64,000 nt of DNA from Trogon surrucura (Eukaryota; Chordata; Aves; Trogoniformes; Trogonidae): assembly GCA_020746105.1 (NCBI GenBank), contig CM036617.1:147068578-147132577 (forward strand). Reading direction: 5' to 3'. Numbering within the stretch: the first letter of the stretch is position 1; each line of letters opens with the position of its first letter. This document shows, in pieces, positions 24,941-35,350 of the stretch. Both the position numbers and the translations under genes were made by a program. The notes below the pieces were generated by a model. That model had not been told where the DNA came from and did no database searches. It was given only the letters and a program-made list of their open reading frames with translations.

Positions 24941-25725
24941 AAAAAGGTACACAGGACAAATAGCCTGAGCACATGGGGAGGGAGGTTAGAAATGTGAGAG
25001 CTCAGCTGGAGATGGAACTAGCAAAGGATCACTTAAGCCAATGGGACATGTAGAGTCAGACCAGACAAGCTCCATCTGAGGGAGCTGGCTGATACTGCAG
25101 CAAGGTCCCATTGTACCATCTCTGAAGGGTCATGGCAACTGGGGGAGGTAGATGGCAAGCTGAGCATGAGCCAGCACGGCCCTGGCAGCAAAGCCAGCCA
25201 ACAGCCTCCTGGGCTGTGCAAACAGGAGTGTCGCCAGCAGCATTTGTGGGTCCCCACCTGCAGCACCATGTCCAGCTTCAGGCTTCCCAGCCCAAAACAT
25301 CGATACACTGGAACAAGTCCAGCGAAGGGCTGCCAAGACAGTTGAGCACTGGAGCACACAGCATGTGGGGAGAGGCTCAGGGAACCGGGTCTGTTCAGCC
25401 ATAAGAGAAAGCAAAGGGAAGCCCGGAGGCAGAGCTGCTGCTTAAAACTTCCTAGTGTGAGGGGAGAGAGAAGGCAATGTCAGAGTGTTCTCAGAATCAC
25501 ACAGCAGTAGGAGAGGTGTGTCAGTTAGGTAGAAGAAAAGGATATTTTTTTCATCCGCAGGATGGTGACCTACACCAGCATCTGACCAGAGAGGTAGTGG
25601 AGTCTCCACCCTTGCCAACATTCAGAGCCCAACTGGACACATCCCTGAACAACCTGCTGTAGGACGTTAGACAAGACTATCTCCAGAGGTCCCTTTCAAC
25701 CTAAATTATTCTGTAAATCTATAGT

Positions 25726-26552
25726 TGCACAAAATGTGGTCTCCTTCCACTTAAAAGAGGTCACAGAAATATTCCATACTTAATTGAATTGTTTTGGGTT
25801 CTTTGCGCAGCTCCTAATAGTTCCACTGCTGAGTGATTTAATTTGCATATTTTTACTTCTATAAGTCTAATAAAGGTTAGACCATCTGATTATTTACTCA
25901 TATGCTCCATGACTTATACTGTGCTATACACCAAACACCCTGTTCAAAATGGGCTAACACAAACCTATACAGCATCCCAGAACTTCAAACTAATTTACTG
26001 TTGCTTGCTTTTCATCCATGTGTTGGCCATGCAGGTTATATACACCAGAAATCTTTCTTTAGGAGTCTGTGCCTAAAAACTGGCTGCTCACCAAAGCTTC
26101 CCTCCCCCCACCTCCTAACACGCTTCCTTTTCTGAAAGCCCTTAAACATCATAGGAGAAAATTCTCTTTTTACAAGCATTAAATCCTCTTTAGATATATC
26201 GATGGTTTTAAGAAGAATATTTGTTGAACTGAGTGCTCCTGTCTTTTCCCTTCATGGTTCCTACAAATCCACAAAGCAAACAGGATAGGAAGGTGTCTGG
26301 AAGCTTGAGGGCATGTGGGAGTTCACTACATTAATTCTGCTTCCTTTATGGGACTTTCTGAGCTGCCTTCCTCCTCCTTGCTCCCTTCCGGGCAGCCTGA
26401 CAGAGGGGAACATGGCAGAGGGGAACTGAAGCAACCAAGAATAAATTCACTAAAGGAAATAATCATTGCCCATAGGTTTGGGGTTCCCCGTTCCTTTCTT
26501 CTGTGCAGGAAAGGATGAGGAGGGAGGCTTTTTCTCTCTAATAATTTTACAT
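25726..26552. other. Unique DNA; possible small regulatory stretch near 25.75-25.88 kb
   Basis: Bases about 25750-25880 are AT-rich, repeat-free and contain ATTTGCATAT, an octamer-like POU word, near 25842. The remainder shows nothing recognisable. Two overlapping 77-codon frames in different phases at 25843-26135 argue against coding. Confidence 0.3.
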
Positions 26553-26615
26553 GGTGCTTTGGGATGTTACAGAATGAAAGGTGCCATATACAAAGGCTTG
26601 ATATTATTATAAAAA
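26553..26615 (+). repeat. 3' tail of an old SINE of MIR/CORE type
   Basis: The order GGTGCTTTGGGATG, GAATGAAAGGTGCCATATAC, AAAGG, ATATTATTAT matches the typical amniote SINE/LINE2-type 3' end 'GCGCTTTGGGATG...GAAAGGCGCTATATAAATG...TTATTATT'. Similar sequence lies near 61.3 kb. Diverged. Confidence 0.45.
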
Positions 26616-27090
26616 CACTAACATCATATCCACAAGAAATACTCTAAGATTTATAACATTTCTAAACTCTCAACTCTTGCGACACAACTGGGGACCTTTA
26701 GATGACTTGCCCACTACTACTATTACCAAAAATCATAAGACAAAAGACAATCAGACAATGCTACTGATTGCATATAAAATAGCAAAGCCTGAAAGCTTTA
26801 TATCAGCCAGTTCTCTTATCACCGTCCTCCATGGACAAAACACCTGTTTATGCTGGCAACAAATGAAAAAAACTCCTTTCTCTTGTCTAGGAGGTCCATG
26901 TATTATTACAGTACATAAGAGACCTGCACACAATTTTTCTATTCCCTGCTTAGCTAAATTTGAAAATTTTGAGCTTTCCCATTCTTCAGAAAAACTGTGC
27001 AATTTCAAACTATTTTCAAGTTCCAAAATGGGACAATGCCAGCACCATTAAAAATAAAATGTAGTGGAGCAAACCGAGAAATCGACTGGA
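26616..27090. other. Unique DNA with a 124-codon frame of no known type
   Basis: The plus frame 26677-27051 is comparatively long (124 codons), but the minus strand is open over the same part (91 codons) and neither translation has a recognisable domain, signal or repeat. Coding status is not supported. Confidence 0.35.
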
Positions 27091-27210
27091 CTGATACCAG
27101 TGGTTAGGACATTTGCCTTGAACATACAGCACAAGCTTCAAATTCCTACCACAATTGATTCAGATGAACACAGTTTCCCACATGCTGCAGAAGTGTACAT
27201 CCCAATAGGA
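27091..27210 (+). repeat. MIR/CORE-SINE-like fragment with tRNA-derived head
   Basis: The phrase ACCAGTGGTTAGGACATTTG at 27096-27115 resembles an A-box region, and CAAGCTTCAAATTCCTACC near 27132-27150 resembles a B box (GGTTCAAATCC type). The order 'AGTGGTTAGAGCA...GGTTCAATTCC...' is typical of tRNA-derived amniote SINE heads. The spacing fits about 35-40 bases. The body after it is too diverged to assign. Confidence 0.5.
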
Positions 27211-28132
27211 TACTGAGAAAATACGTTGGGTCTCTCCGTCCCTCCTGTTACAGCCAGGAAGCCAAAAATACGAGAGGTAAAGGCTTTCATCTGGTATGAA
27301 GGAAACTGAAAAGCAAGTCTAAAGTTTTAATCAGGCAGAGTAAGAATTTAGCCAAATCAGTGAAGTCAGAAATGAGTTCTCATATCTATGGCTTATTCTG
27401 ATTAGAATAACTTCCAGATTTTTCTCATCTGGTTTTGATGAGAAAATAAAACTTGGAGATAAGAAACCTTTCTCCACAAATGTTTCATTGAACTTTACGT
27501 ATTTCAACAAAAACGTGCTGTTTCATTAGAAAAATTCCAGAGAAAAGTAAGTTTTAAGGCTGAAAAAAAATTGTGACTGGCTCTACAGTTAACCTTAAAC
27601 TGTGATACATATGGACACTGCAGTAATTATATCTGCACTGATACACAGAATAAAGTGAAAATTAAAATTGTTAGGGAATAGGCAAGCAGTCTTTCATAAT
27701 TTGCTAATAGCTAGCTGAAATGAAGGTGGGGTAGAGATGAACTGCAATTTTCAGTGTGTGAACACAGAAAATTCCAGAGAATTCCTAGAAAGAGGAAAGC
27801 TAAGATGAAGCACACTCTTCAGTTAAATGTTTCAGTTCACATAAAAAAACCAAAAATCACCTGATGGAAGACATACTAAGAGGGAATCTCATGAAAATGT
27901 CCAGCTAGATCTTCAGCGCAAAACTGTCCTCTAAAACACAACAGCCCAACTTTGCAGCTGTGTAAGCAACTCAGCCCTTAAAAAAAAAAAACCCCAAACA
28001 AATGGGGTAGGCCCATATGCCACACATTTCTTCTACTGCATGGCACCTACCCCCACCACAGTAAATCATCCAGCCTGCAGCCCACCCCTGAAATGGGCTC
28101 AGTGCTCACGACAAAGAGGACCGTAGGTCACA
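27211..28132. other. AT-rich unique DNA, nothing recognised
   Basis: No exon, RNA or repeat family recognised, apart from a poly-A patch near 27979. Confidence 0.45.
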
Positions 28133-28670
28133 TCACAGAATCATAGAACAGTTTTGGCCGGAAGAGACCTTCAAGACCATCAAGTCCAACCTTTGTCCCA
28201 GCCCTATCAACACCACTAAACAATGTCCCTCAGCACAACATCTACCCCTCTATTAAACACCTCCAGGGACAGCTACTCAACCACCTCCCTGGCAGCCTGT
28301 TCTAATGCCTGACAACCCTCTCAGTAAAGAAATTCTTTCTAATATCCAACCTGAACCTCCCCTGCCACAATTTAAGGCCATTTGCCCTTGTCCCATCACT
28401 CGCCACTAGGGAGAACAGACCAACCCCTGCCTCGCTACAACCTCCTTTCAAGTAGTTGTAGAGAGCGATAAGGTGTCTCCTCTCCTCCAGGCTAAACAGC
28501 CCCAGATCCCTCAGCCTTTCCTCATAAGATTTGTGTTCTAAGCCCTTTACCAGCTTGCTAGCCTGCCTCTGTACCCTCTCCAGCACCTCAATGTCCCTCT
28601 TGTAGTGAGGGGCCCAAAACTGGACATATAACTCAAGGTGAGGGCTCAGCAAAGCCGAGTACAGGATAAA
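28133..28670 (-). mobile_element. CR1 LINE 3' fragment, antisense
   Basis: Starts at the 3' tail (ATCACAGAATCATAGAAC), continues GGAAGAGACCTTCAAGACC, then TCAAGTCCAACCTTTGTCCC, and passes through the antisense of the ORF2 C-terminus (see the separate entry) to about 28670, where the copy is 5'-truncated. Only part of ORF2 and the 3' UTR remain. Confidence 0.88.
28302..28652 (-). pseudogene. CR1 ORF2 C-terminal fragment
   Basis: The 116-codon minus-strand frame reads [66 protein letters not shown] and [18 protein letters not shown]. These are the CR1 ORF2 C-terminal blocks after the RT catalytic core (the '[15 protein letters not shown]', '[18 protein letters not shown]' and '[16 protein letters not shown]' region). 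It lacks the RT active site and the endonuclease, and is interrupted by small deletions. No function remains. The frame is unusually intact, suggesting a younger age than the fossil CR1/L3-like copy at 2.7-4.1 kb. Confidence 0.85.
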
Positions 28671-31600
28671 TCAATGAATTGTCCTGGCAGGCTGCATGTG
28701 CCCCACTGACTATAGATTGGTTAACCCTGCTACAGAGGTGAACTCTGTTTCGCAATGCTCACTGAGATCTTCAGGAATGATGCATTAATAACAGCTCTTC
28801 TATCATAAGTCAGTAGTTGGGGAACTGCACACACACACCATCAGGGAGACAAAACTTCGACTAATTTCTTTTGCAACACCTGTTTGTAGCATAAACACGT
28901 GTTGCTACCATCCTAATCTGAATGGTGCCAATGTTTATGGCTTTACTGGTAATTCAAGCAACAACAAAACACAAAAATCTTGGCCGGTATGCCAAGATTT
29001 GTTACACACACCATATAATAGTCCAACACCTATTAAAAGAGTAACTCAAAAGGAGCACATTACCAGTCAGTTATCTTCAATATCTTTTCCAGCTAGTGGA
29101 AATAAACCAAATTCAAAACCAAATCCAAAGTGATTGGATGGCTGCAGAGAATTGCTTCCGTGACTGCTCTTGCATTTAAAAACTTAAACCTGAAGAAAGC
29201 AACAGAAAGCAAACAGAATTGCAAAGTCAACATCTCAAGAACTAGGAAATACTGTTCTCTGTGCAAATGCATTTTATTGTGTATGGACAATGCATATCTA
29301 GTTCAGGAACAAGTGGAGATTGTAAACAATTTGACTATTTTTAACTACTGCCACCTGGGAATGACATGACTGAGGTTTGGTTACCTACTTGGACTAAAAG
29401 TGAAATAGCTTATGACCTATTGCCCTGGGAGACTGCCATGAAAATATTACTGTCGTGTCCTGTGCAAGGCTTAAACAAGTTTCGTAAGAGTTAGAGGTTG
29501 ATCTGCAAAAATTTTGAAAACTCCAATGAACATTTTCAAATTAATTTATAGACTGATTAAATATGGGTTGAAACCAAATTATATACTCATAGGAACAGAA
29601 GAAAGAACATTTCTGACGTAGAAATCACATATCCATTCAAAAGACCCATAACTATTACACTTCAGGCTACTGCTTCAAAAGGTAAGGATCACAACTGTCC
29701 AAAGAAACAAACATGTTCCAAAATTGAATATAGACAAATTATTTTACTGTAGCTCTCCTCTCTGTGATGTCTGGTATGAACTTTTCAAAAGAAAAAAAAA
29801 CAAAACAAAACACTGAGGTAGAGAAGATAGTTTTGCAGGAATTTATAAACGCTTTCAATTCCTACCATTCAGAGCTTTTTAATATGAACAGCTAACACCT
29901 CCTCCCCCCCCAAAAACACATCAAAGAGGCACTTTACTAATCTTCAAATTAAGTAAATTTTTTTACCTTCCTTTTTCACTTCTATCAGGGATTCCATCGA
30001 AAAGCTAATCCAAATGTTCTGTAAAAATTTTATGATTTTATTTTGACATTTCAACAAGGAAATTATTCCTATCATGAAGACTGCAATTTTTTTAATGGAT
30101 TATCATTTCTATACTTAGTAAGACTAGCAAAATGATTCAAATGTAATGAAAATGGTTATTTTCATGGTATACATATGTAAACTGAGAGACCTCTCTAAAA
30201 ACTGTTTTGTCAGGAAAAATCAATAGCTCCAAGGGAAAAATTCCCATCCAAACTTTTTTCAGCCCAGTTCCTCAGGACCACGAGATTTAAATAGAGTAAA
30301 TAAAGGCTGAAAATCCATGAGATTACTATCTATTTATAGTAGAGCTCAGTAATCTTCAAGCACTTCTCATTAACATGACAGTTATATCACCTGTGATTAA
30401 TACTTTTGCAATTAATTCTAGTTCCATCTTGTTGAATAAAAATATAACATGAGTATTACTTCAGATTTATATGACATCTTTCCTTGCAAAGTGATTCTAA
30501 CATCCTTTAAAAATATATATCCATTATATATCTTTGTCAACTCAACAATGAAATGGAGCCACCTGTGGTGGTCAGATGAACAGCTGAAGCACAACACAAC
30601 GTGTAAATGAAATGGAGGGATAATGGAAATTTTGGCTGGCATTAAAGCATAAGCTCCATCTTACAGAATAGGTCAAGGATTTTTTAAATCCCCAGAGAAC
30701 TGAGGTCTCAGCCTGAAAGTCTGAGCACAGAGAAACCAAAACAGTTGAGTCACAGTTGTAAAGGTAAACCACAAAATGACTCACACTTGCTGGAATTTGT
30801 GTTTTGCCCCAAAGATCTTAGATCTTGCTTTACGATGAGCGACCATAACTTGACCCAACAAAGGGGAACTCATTAAAACAAAATAATGCTTAAAAAAACC
30901 CCTAAACTCTATAACTGATATTAAAAAAGAACAGAAATTATATCGCCTACATAAGTCCTTGACATACAGGGCTTACTATAGGAGTGGCACCTACCTTCAC
31001 TTCTCACTGCTTTTAGCAGCCCTCACTTCAAAAACTGCTACTCAAAGCCTTGGACCAAGCATGTTACACCACAGCAGAGGAAAGGGCTTGGATGAAGCGT
31101 CTCAGCAGTTACATGGCTACAAGGACAGCATTCAGCCCTTGCCTTGGGAGACACCAGCTCTGTGATCACGGATACTGACAAACTCAACCGTTTATTGCTC
31201 AAGAAGGATTTTTTTAAAGCTTTTTGTCTTTAATGTAGGCAAATGAGGTCTGCAAATATTCACTAGAGTCAGGCATGCTGTGAGCATCGTCTTAATGAGA
31301 CCATAAGGATGCAAGCAGGAAGAGCTATTTCAGCAGGTCTAAAAGGTAATACCCAACAGTTAGATTTCTTAATTTCACCTAAGCGTGAGCGACTGAAAAG
31401 TAGAAGCAGAAAGCATTTAAAATGAGGAACGAAGCAACAGCGAGGCTGCCACCATGGATTTAAAAAAGACAGGACATCTTTCAAGAGCTGACTGAATCAA
31501 GTGAAAAAGCAAAACAAGAATGCCCAGAATAATCACATGATCTACAAGTTCTTTTCTCTTTTCTGAACACTTTGCCTTTAAAATAGTTTTCACTGTTTTA

Positions 31601-31791
31601 AGAAACATACTGAATATTCCCAAAAGGTACCAAACTCTACCTTTAATATTTCTTAATGGGTAGACCATTATTTTCTCTAGGAATCACATTTGCTAGTCAG
31701 CACGAACAAATACACCAGTAAGTTTCTCTAGAGTTTCTTAAAACTACGGATGTGAGACATGGAATAACAAATCTGTACCAGTTACTCTGAA
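28671..31791. other. AT-rich unique DNA, nothing recognised
   Basis: Short CA run near 28828, poly-A patch near 29788 and AT repeat words near 30505. Frames of up to 79 codons have no motif. Confidence 0.4.
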
Positions 31792-32150
31792 GAGATCACA
31801 GAACCCCTCCCTGAATAATTTGGTCTGGAAGGGACTTCAGGTGGTCTCTAGTCCTGCCTCCTGCACAATGCAGGGTCAGCTCAGACCAGGCAGCTCAAAG
31901 CTTTTCTCCTGACAGGCCCTGAAAGCCCCCAAGGACAGACACTGCACAGACTCTCCAGGCAACCTGCCCCACCACCTGACTCTGCTGTATGAAGATCGTT
32001 TTCCTTGTATCCAGTTGGAAGTCCTCTGGTTTCCATCTGTGTCTACTGCCTTTTTTTTACCTCCTGCCACGCACCACCCGGAAGACCTTAGCTCTTTCTT
32101 CTCAGTCTCCTCCCCATGGGACCAGGCAGACTGCTGTTAGGACTCCTGAA
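31792..32150 (-). mobile_element. Older CR1 LINE 3' fragment, antisense
   Basis: Antisense order: GGTCTGGAAGGGACTTCAGG near 31821, then CCTGAAAGCCCCCAAGGACA near 31918, ACTCTCCAGGCAACCTGCCC near 31951 and ATCCAGTTGGAAGTCC near 32009, and finally GCAGACTGCTGTTAGGACTC near 32126. These follow the CR1 3' part (CTTGAAAGCCTCCAAGGACA, CAACCTGTTCCAGTGCC, then TCCAGTTGG and CAGACTGCTATTAGGTCC). It is more diverged than the neighbour and ends where the next CR1 tail begins. Confidence 0.72.
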
Positions 32151-32151
32151 G

Positions 32152-32675
32152 ACATAGAATCACAGAATGTCAGGGGTTGGAAGGGACCTCTAGAGATCAT
32201 CTAGTCCGGCCCCCCTTGCCAGAGCAGGATCCCCCAGGGCAGCCACACAGGAACGCATCCAGGCGGGTTTTGAGAGTCTCCAGAGAAGGAGACTCCACCA
32301 CCTCTCTGGGCAGCCTGTGCCAGTGCTCCGTCACCCTCACAGTAAAGAAGTTTCTCCTCATGTTGAGGTGGAACTTCCTATGTTCTACTATCTCCTCTCA
32401 AAGGCTGAACAAGTCCAGCCTTTCCCTGACAGGGCAGCTGCTCCAGCACCCAACCACCATCATGACCCTCCGCTGAACTCATGCCAGTTTGTCAATAACT
32501 TTCTTGTATTGGGCGACAAAACTGGACGCGGCATTCCGGGCATGATCTAACAAGTGCTGAGTAGAGGGGATGATCCCTCGCTTCCTCCTGCAAGCCTCCT
32601 GATACAGGAGTCGCTGCCCATCTCTGCTGTCAGGTCACTGCTGGCTCGTGCCCAGTTTGCTGCCAACCAGGGCTG
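32152..32675 (-). mobile_element. Younger CR1 LINE 3' fragment, antisense, adjoining the older one
   Basis: Begins with tail units (CATAGAATCACAGAATG), then GGGGTTGGAAGGGACCTCTA, CCAGGCGGGTTTTGAGAGTC near 32261, GAGACTCCACCACCTCTCTG near 32288 and GGACGCGGCATTCCGGGCAT near 32523. It ends near GTCACTGCTGGCTCGTGCCC at about 32632-32651 and GCCAACCAGGGCTGCC to about 32675. It is a 5'-truncated copy. The frames at 32177-32476 and 32317-32550 are antisense shadows of it. Confidence 0.88.
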
Positions 32676-33054
32676 CCACTGCAGCCCTTAATGCTCCTTG
32701 CAAGTCTTGATAATGGCTGAGTTTTGACATTCCTGATACCACCCCCTGTGTGCCAAGGCAACATCTCCTAAGCTTCTGTTCTATTATTCCCCAAATTGTG
32801 TCTAACTACAGTTGATCGGAATGGTTTCATTCTTTGGCATTGCTAATGCAATCTTTTTGCTAGAATTTAGGATTTAATGAAATTCTCTTGATGGCAAATG
32901 TTAACATTTTTGTCAAAAACTCCCCAAAAATCTCATCTACCTTTTGACCAAAAAGAGGAAAAAATAATCTGAATTTTTATTTGCAAGATATTCAATCAAT
33001 CAAGTAGCTAACTCCATGGTGTAATTTATAGTGCAGCTCTACTACAGACTGTTT
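32676..33054. other. Unique DNA, nothing recognised
   Basis: AT-rich unique stretch. Words such as CATTGCTAATGCAAT near 32836 look like homeodomain or C/EBP-type words but without enough clustering to call an element. Confidence 0.35.
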
Positions 33055-33220
33055 TCGATTCAAGGATCTCAGGCATTTTCCAACTAACACATCATGCATT
33101 TTGCAGCAGGAGTACAGCGAGCAGATGGGAGCATGGGTCTGGTGCAAGGTCACACAGCATGGCTGTGGCCATGCCAGGCACGGGGCAAGGTGACGGTCTG
33201 CCAACATCCAGTTCTGTGAC
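33055..33220 (-). repeat. MIR-like SINE fragment, antisense
   Basis: Antisense order: TTCAAGGATCTCAGGCATTT near 33059, TTTTGCAGCAGGAGTAC near 33099, then TGGTGCAAGGTCACACAGCA near 33140. This follows 'ATCTCAAAGCACTTTAC', 'CCATTTTACAGATGGGG' and 'CTTGCCCAAGGTCACACAGC' of old amniote MIR-type SINEs. The last phrase is the most persuasive. Confidence 0.5.
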
Positions 33221-34789
33221 TTCAACATAGTATCATCTTTTTTTTTTTCCCAGGGATCGTAGCAGGATTTTGTTATAGAATTTTCTATTGACAGCTTTAT
33301 TTTATTCAGCTTAATAACCTCAGATTCTCTGCAATATCCTTCCGTAAATAGAGAAAGAATGGTTTCTTTGTGTCTGTACAACCAAGATTGCATTTATACT
33401 AAAATGTATCAGATTCCTATAGGGTCAAAATGTGCACAGATGAAAAGAACAGGTGTTTTCTTGGTGACTTAATTAAAAAAAAAGGAACTAGGTAAAGATT
33501 TTAGGGTTTGCCTTTCTAAAAAATCCCAGAACTTAATTTCTGAGGAATTTTAAAATATAAGCAGAAAATCAGACACTATTGTAATAACAAAATTTTGAAA
33601 GACTGTAAAAGTGATGCAGTAAGTAATTCTTGCTGTAATATGGTGGGGGGACAGCAGGCAGCTGTATTCCTTTCCCTGCAAGACTCATGGGGCATCCTTC
33701 CTGTGGGACATTTCAGCATGGGAACAAGAACTGCTTGGGAAGGCTGCGCCACCGAGGGGTCCATTTTCAAACCTGGGAGGAAGGAAGAAACAATCTCGTA
33801 GGCAAATATTAGCTCCCTTTTCAATTCTCCACCACTGCCGTAAGCTTTCACACAACTGTATCAGTTAGCAAACAACAGCGTGGTAGAACACCTTCATGAA
33901 GCGGCATCTGTGTTTCATGGTCAAGTACATGAAACCTACCGTGATACCAAAAAGGGTTGGCAGATCCTTACAAAGCATTTACGACCACATCTCTTAGTCT
34001 CCAAGTTAATTAACTTGATTAGGCTGAAACAGAAAACATACACGTTGTGTCAGATTGGTAATACAGCTGGCTTTTTCAGTAAATGACAATGAAACAGGAA
34101 TTTTTATTTACTCCTTTAACCTACAGATAACTAATTATAAATGAATGCTTTCTGTTACAAACCTCAAAGAGCAGAACCTTGTGACAATTTACTTCAGAAA
34201 GGTTCTCTAAATCACCACAGCTGAAACTGAATCCAGTTGACACTGAAAATTTTCTTACTACTATTTTAAAATAAGACACGCCTTGGATCTTGGCACAGCT
34301 AGGAACTGTATAAACAGAAGAGGAGAAAGCATTATTTTCTAGATTATAACCAACTTCTAAAAAAAATAAAAATAAAAATTCAAGTTTCTCAAAATATAGT
34401 ATTCCAAGTTTCAAACTTATGTAACAAAATCCATTAATACTACTTAACACAGAGAAAGAAAACAAATTATATTTTGCTTTGATCAAGTCATCCTCCCTCT
34501 TTTTTTGCTGTTGTTTGTTTGTTTAAATTTTAAAAATCATTTTTGCTCTCATTATAAGCCAGCGTTGTCTCTAATGCTCTCTCAGAGATACCATTTCCTT
34601 ACGAGGTTATCAGTCACAAGGAAACACTCTTGACAGAACCAAGGGTTCTGACAACATTCAAATAGTTTTATTTACTGTAAAAACATCAGTCAATTAAACC
34701 TCGGACACCAGTAAACAGCTTAATTCCATCATCACACAGTCAGTAAGTCCGCACAGAGTCCATCGTGGTGGCTCTACGTTGTTACGAGT
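33221..34789. other. AT-rich unique DNA, nothing recognised
   Basis: The 133-codon minus frame at 32992-33393 partly overlaps the SINE fragment and a T-run and has no domain. The 121-codon minus frame at 34121-34486 is AT-driven and hydrophobic and resembles no known family. No gene supported. Confidence 0.4.
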
Positions 34790-35350
34790 AACCTTTTACC
34801 ACTTGTTGCTTCACCTTCTGCTCGAGCTACTTATGCGGCGTGTGGAAAAAAGAAACGCGTAAGGAGGTTAACTAGGACTAGACAAAAGGCTGCAAAGCTC
34901 AATCAAGGCAGGCATGGATCACTGTCTTCTCAATAACATCTCTGTTCCCCCCCGCCCGCTGCCCGTCACTGCCGTCGCCGCACACACGCACGCGCTCCAG
35001 CTTCAAGCCATAAATCTTGCAAAGTCACTCAACTGACAGCCTAATAACATGAAAGAGGTATCTGCAAACAAGATGGTTTCAAACCACTGCTGGTGACCCT
35101 GAACAAATCAGGGCCCAGTTTCTTTTGCAGCCTGCGTTTCTCCCCTTCAATCACTTAACCGGGCAGATTGATGTGACACCACAGAAATAAACTAAGCTCC
35201 CTCTCGCACACACACTCTCTCTCTCTCTCTCTCTCCCCGGCTCTCCAGCTTTCTGGCATTCACTAATGATTAGACTTGTCTGCCCGTATACAGCAGAAGT
35301 CCAATGCTCAGAGTCATTTGGGTGTCAGAAATGCAGCTTCCTAACATCAA
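34790..35350. promoter_or_regulatory. Candidate regulatory block, CpG-richer, with CT microsatellite and TAATGATTA palindrome
   Basis: CpG density rises sharply against AT-rich flanks (TGCTCGAGC near 34811, TATGCGGCGTG near 34832, CTGCCGTCGCCG near 34970, CACGCACGCGCTCC near 34986). A repeat-free section at about 35005-35190 follows, then a (CT)n run at 35214-35234 and TAATGATTA (palindromic homeodomain pair) at 35264-35272. No coding frame. The texture is typical of conserved non-coding elements and CpG-containing enhancers. Function and conservation are inferred. Confidence 0.38.
35208..35235. repeat. CA/CT microsatellite
   Basis: CACACACACT then about ten CT units ending CTCCCC. Likely length-polymorphic. 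Confidence 0.85.

Larger units (their letters stand above)
24478..25725 (+). mobile_element. CR1 LINE, sense strand, internally deleted and carrying a nested insertion
   Basis: The sense order follows CR1 ORF2. It runs from the end of the endonuclease domain (24478-24834), through a linker at about 24941-25040, and into the early RT segment (CTCCATCTGAGGGAGCTGGC near 25070, AAGGGTCATGGC near 25126). At roughly 25140-25160 it jumps to the ORF2 C-terminal part (AAGCTGAGCATGAGCC near 25157, AACAAGTCCAGCGAAGGGCT near 25312). It ends in the 3' region (CAGAGGTCCCTTTCAACC near 25684, then ATTCTGTAAAT). Most of the RT core, including the catalytic segment, is therefore missing. The two halves are also split at 24882-24940 by a short CR1 end in the opposite orientation. 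The copy is dead and moderately old. Positions of the internal joint are estimates. Confidence 0.82.

Noticed and set aside
25033..25414. Open frames of 90-108 codons on both strands
   Set aside because: They lie within the plus-strand CR1 copy in wrong frames or on the wrong strand and do not encode host proteins.
26677..27051. 124-codon plus-strand frame
   Set aside because: No recognisable domain, opposite strand also open, and no splice-site or promoter support.
32177..32550. Plus-strand frames of 77-99 codons
   Set aside because: They are antisense shadows of the CR1 copy at 32152-32675.
32992..33393. 133-codon minus-strand frame
   Set aside because: Overlaps a MIR-like SINE fragment and a T-run; no domain.
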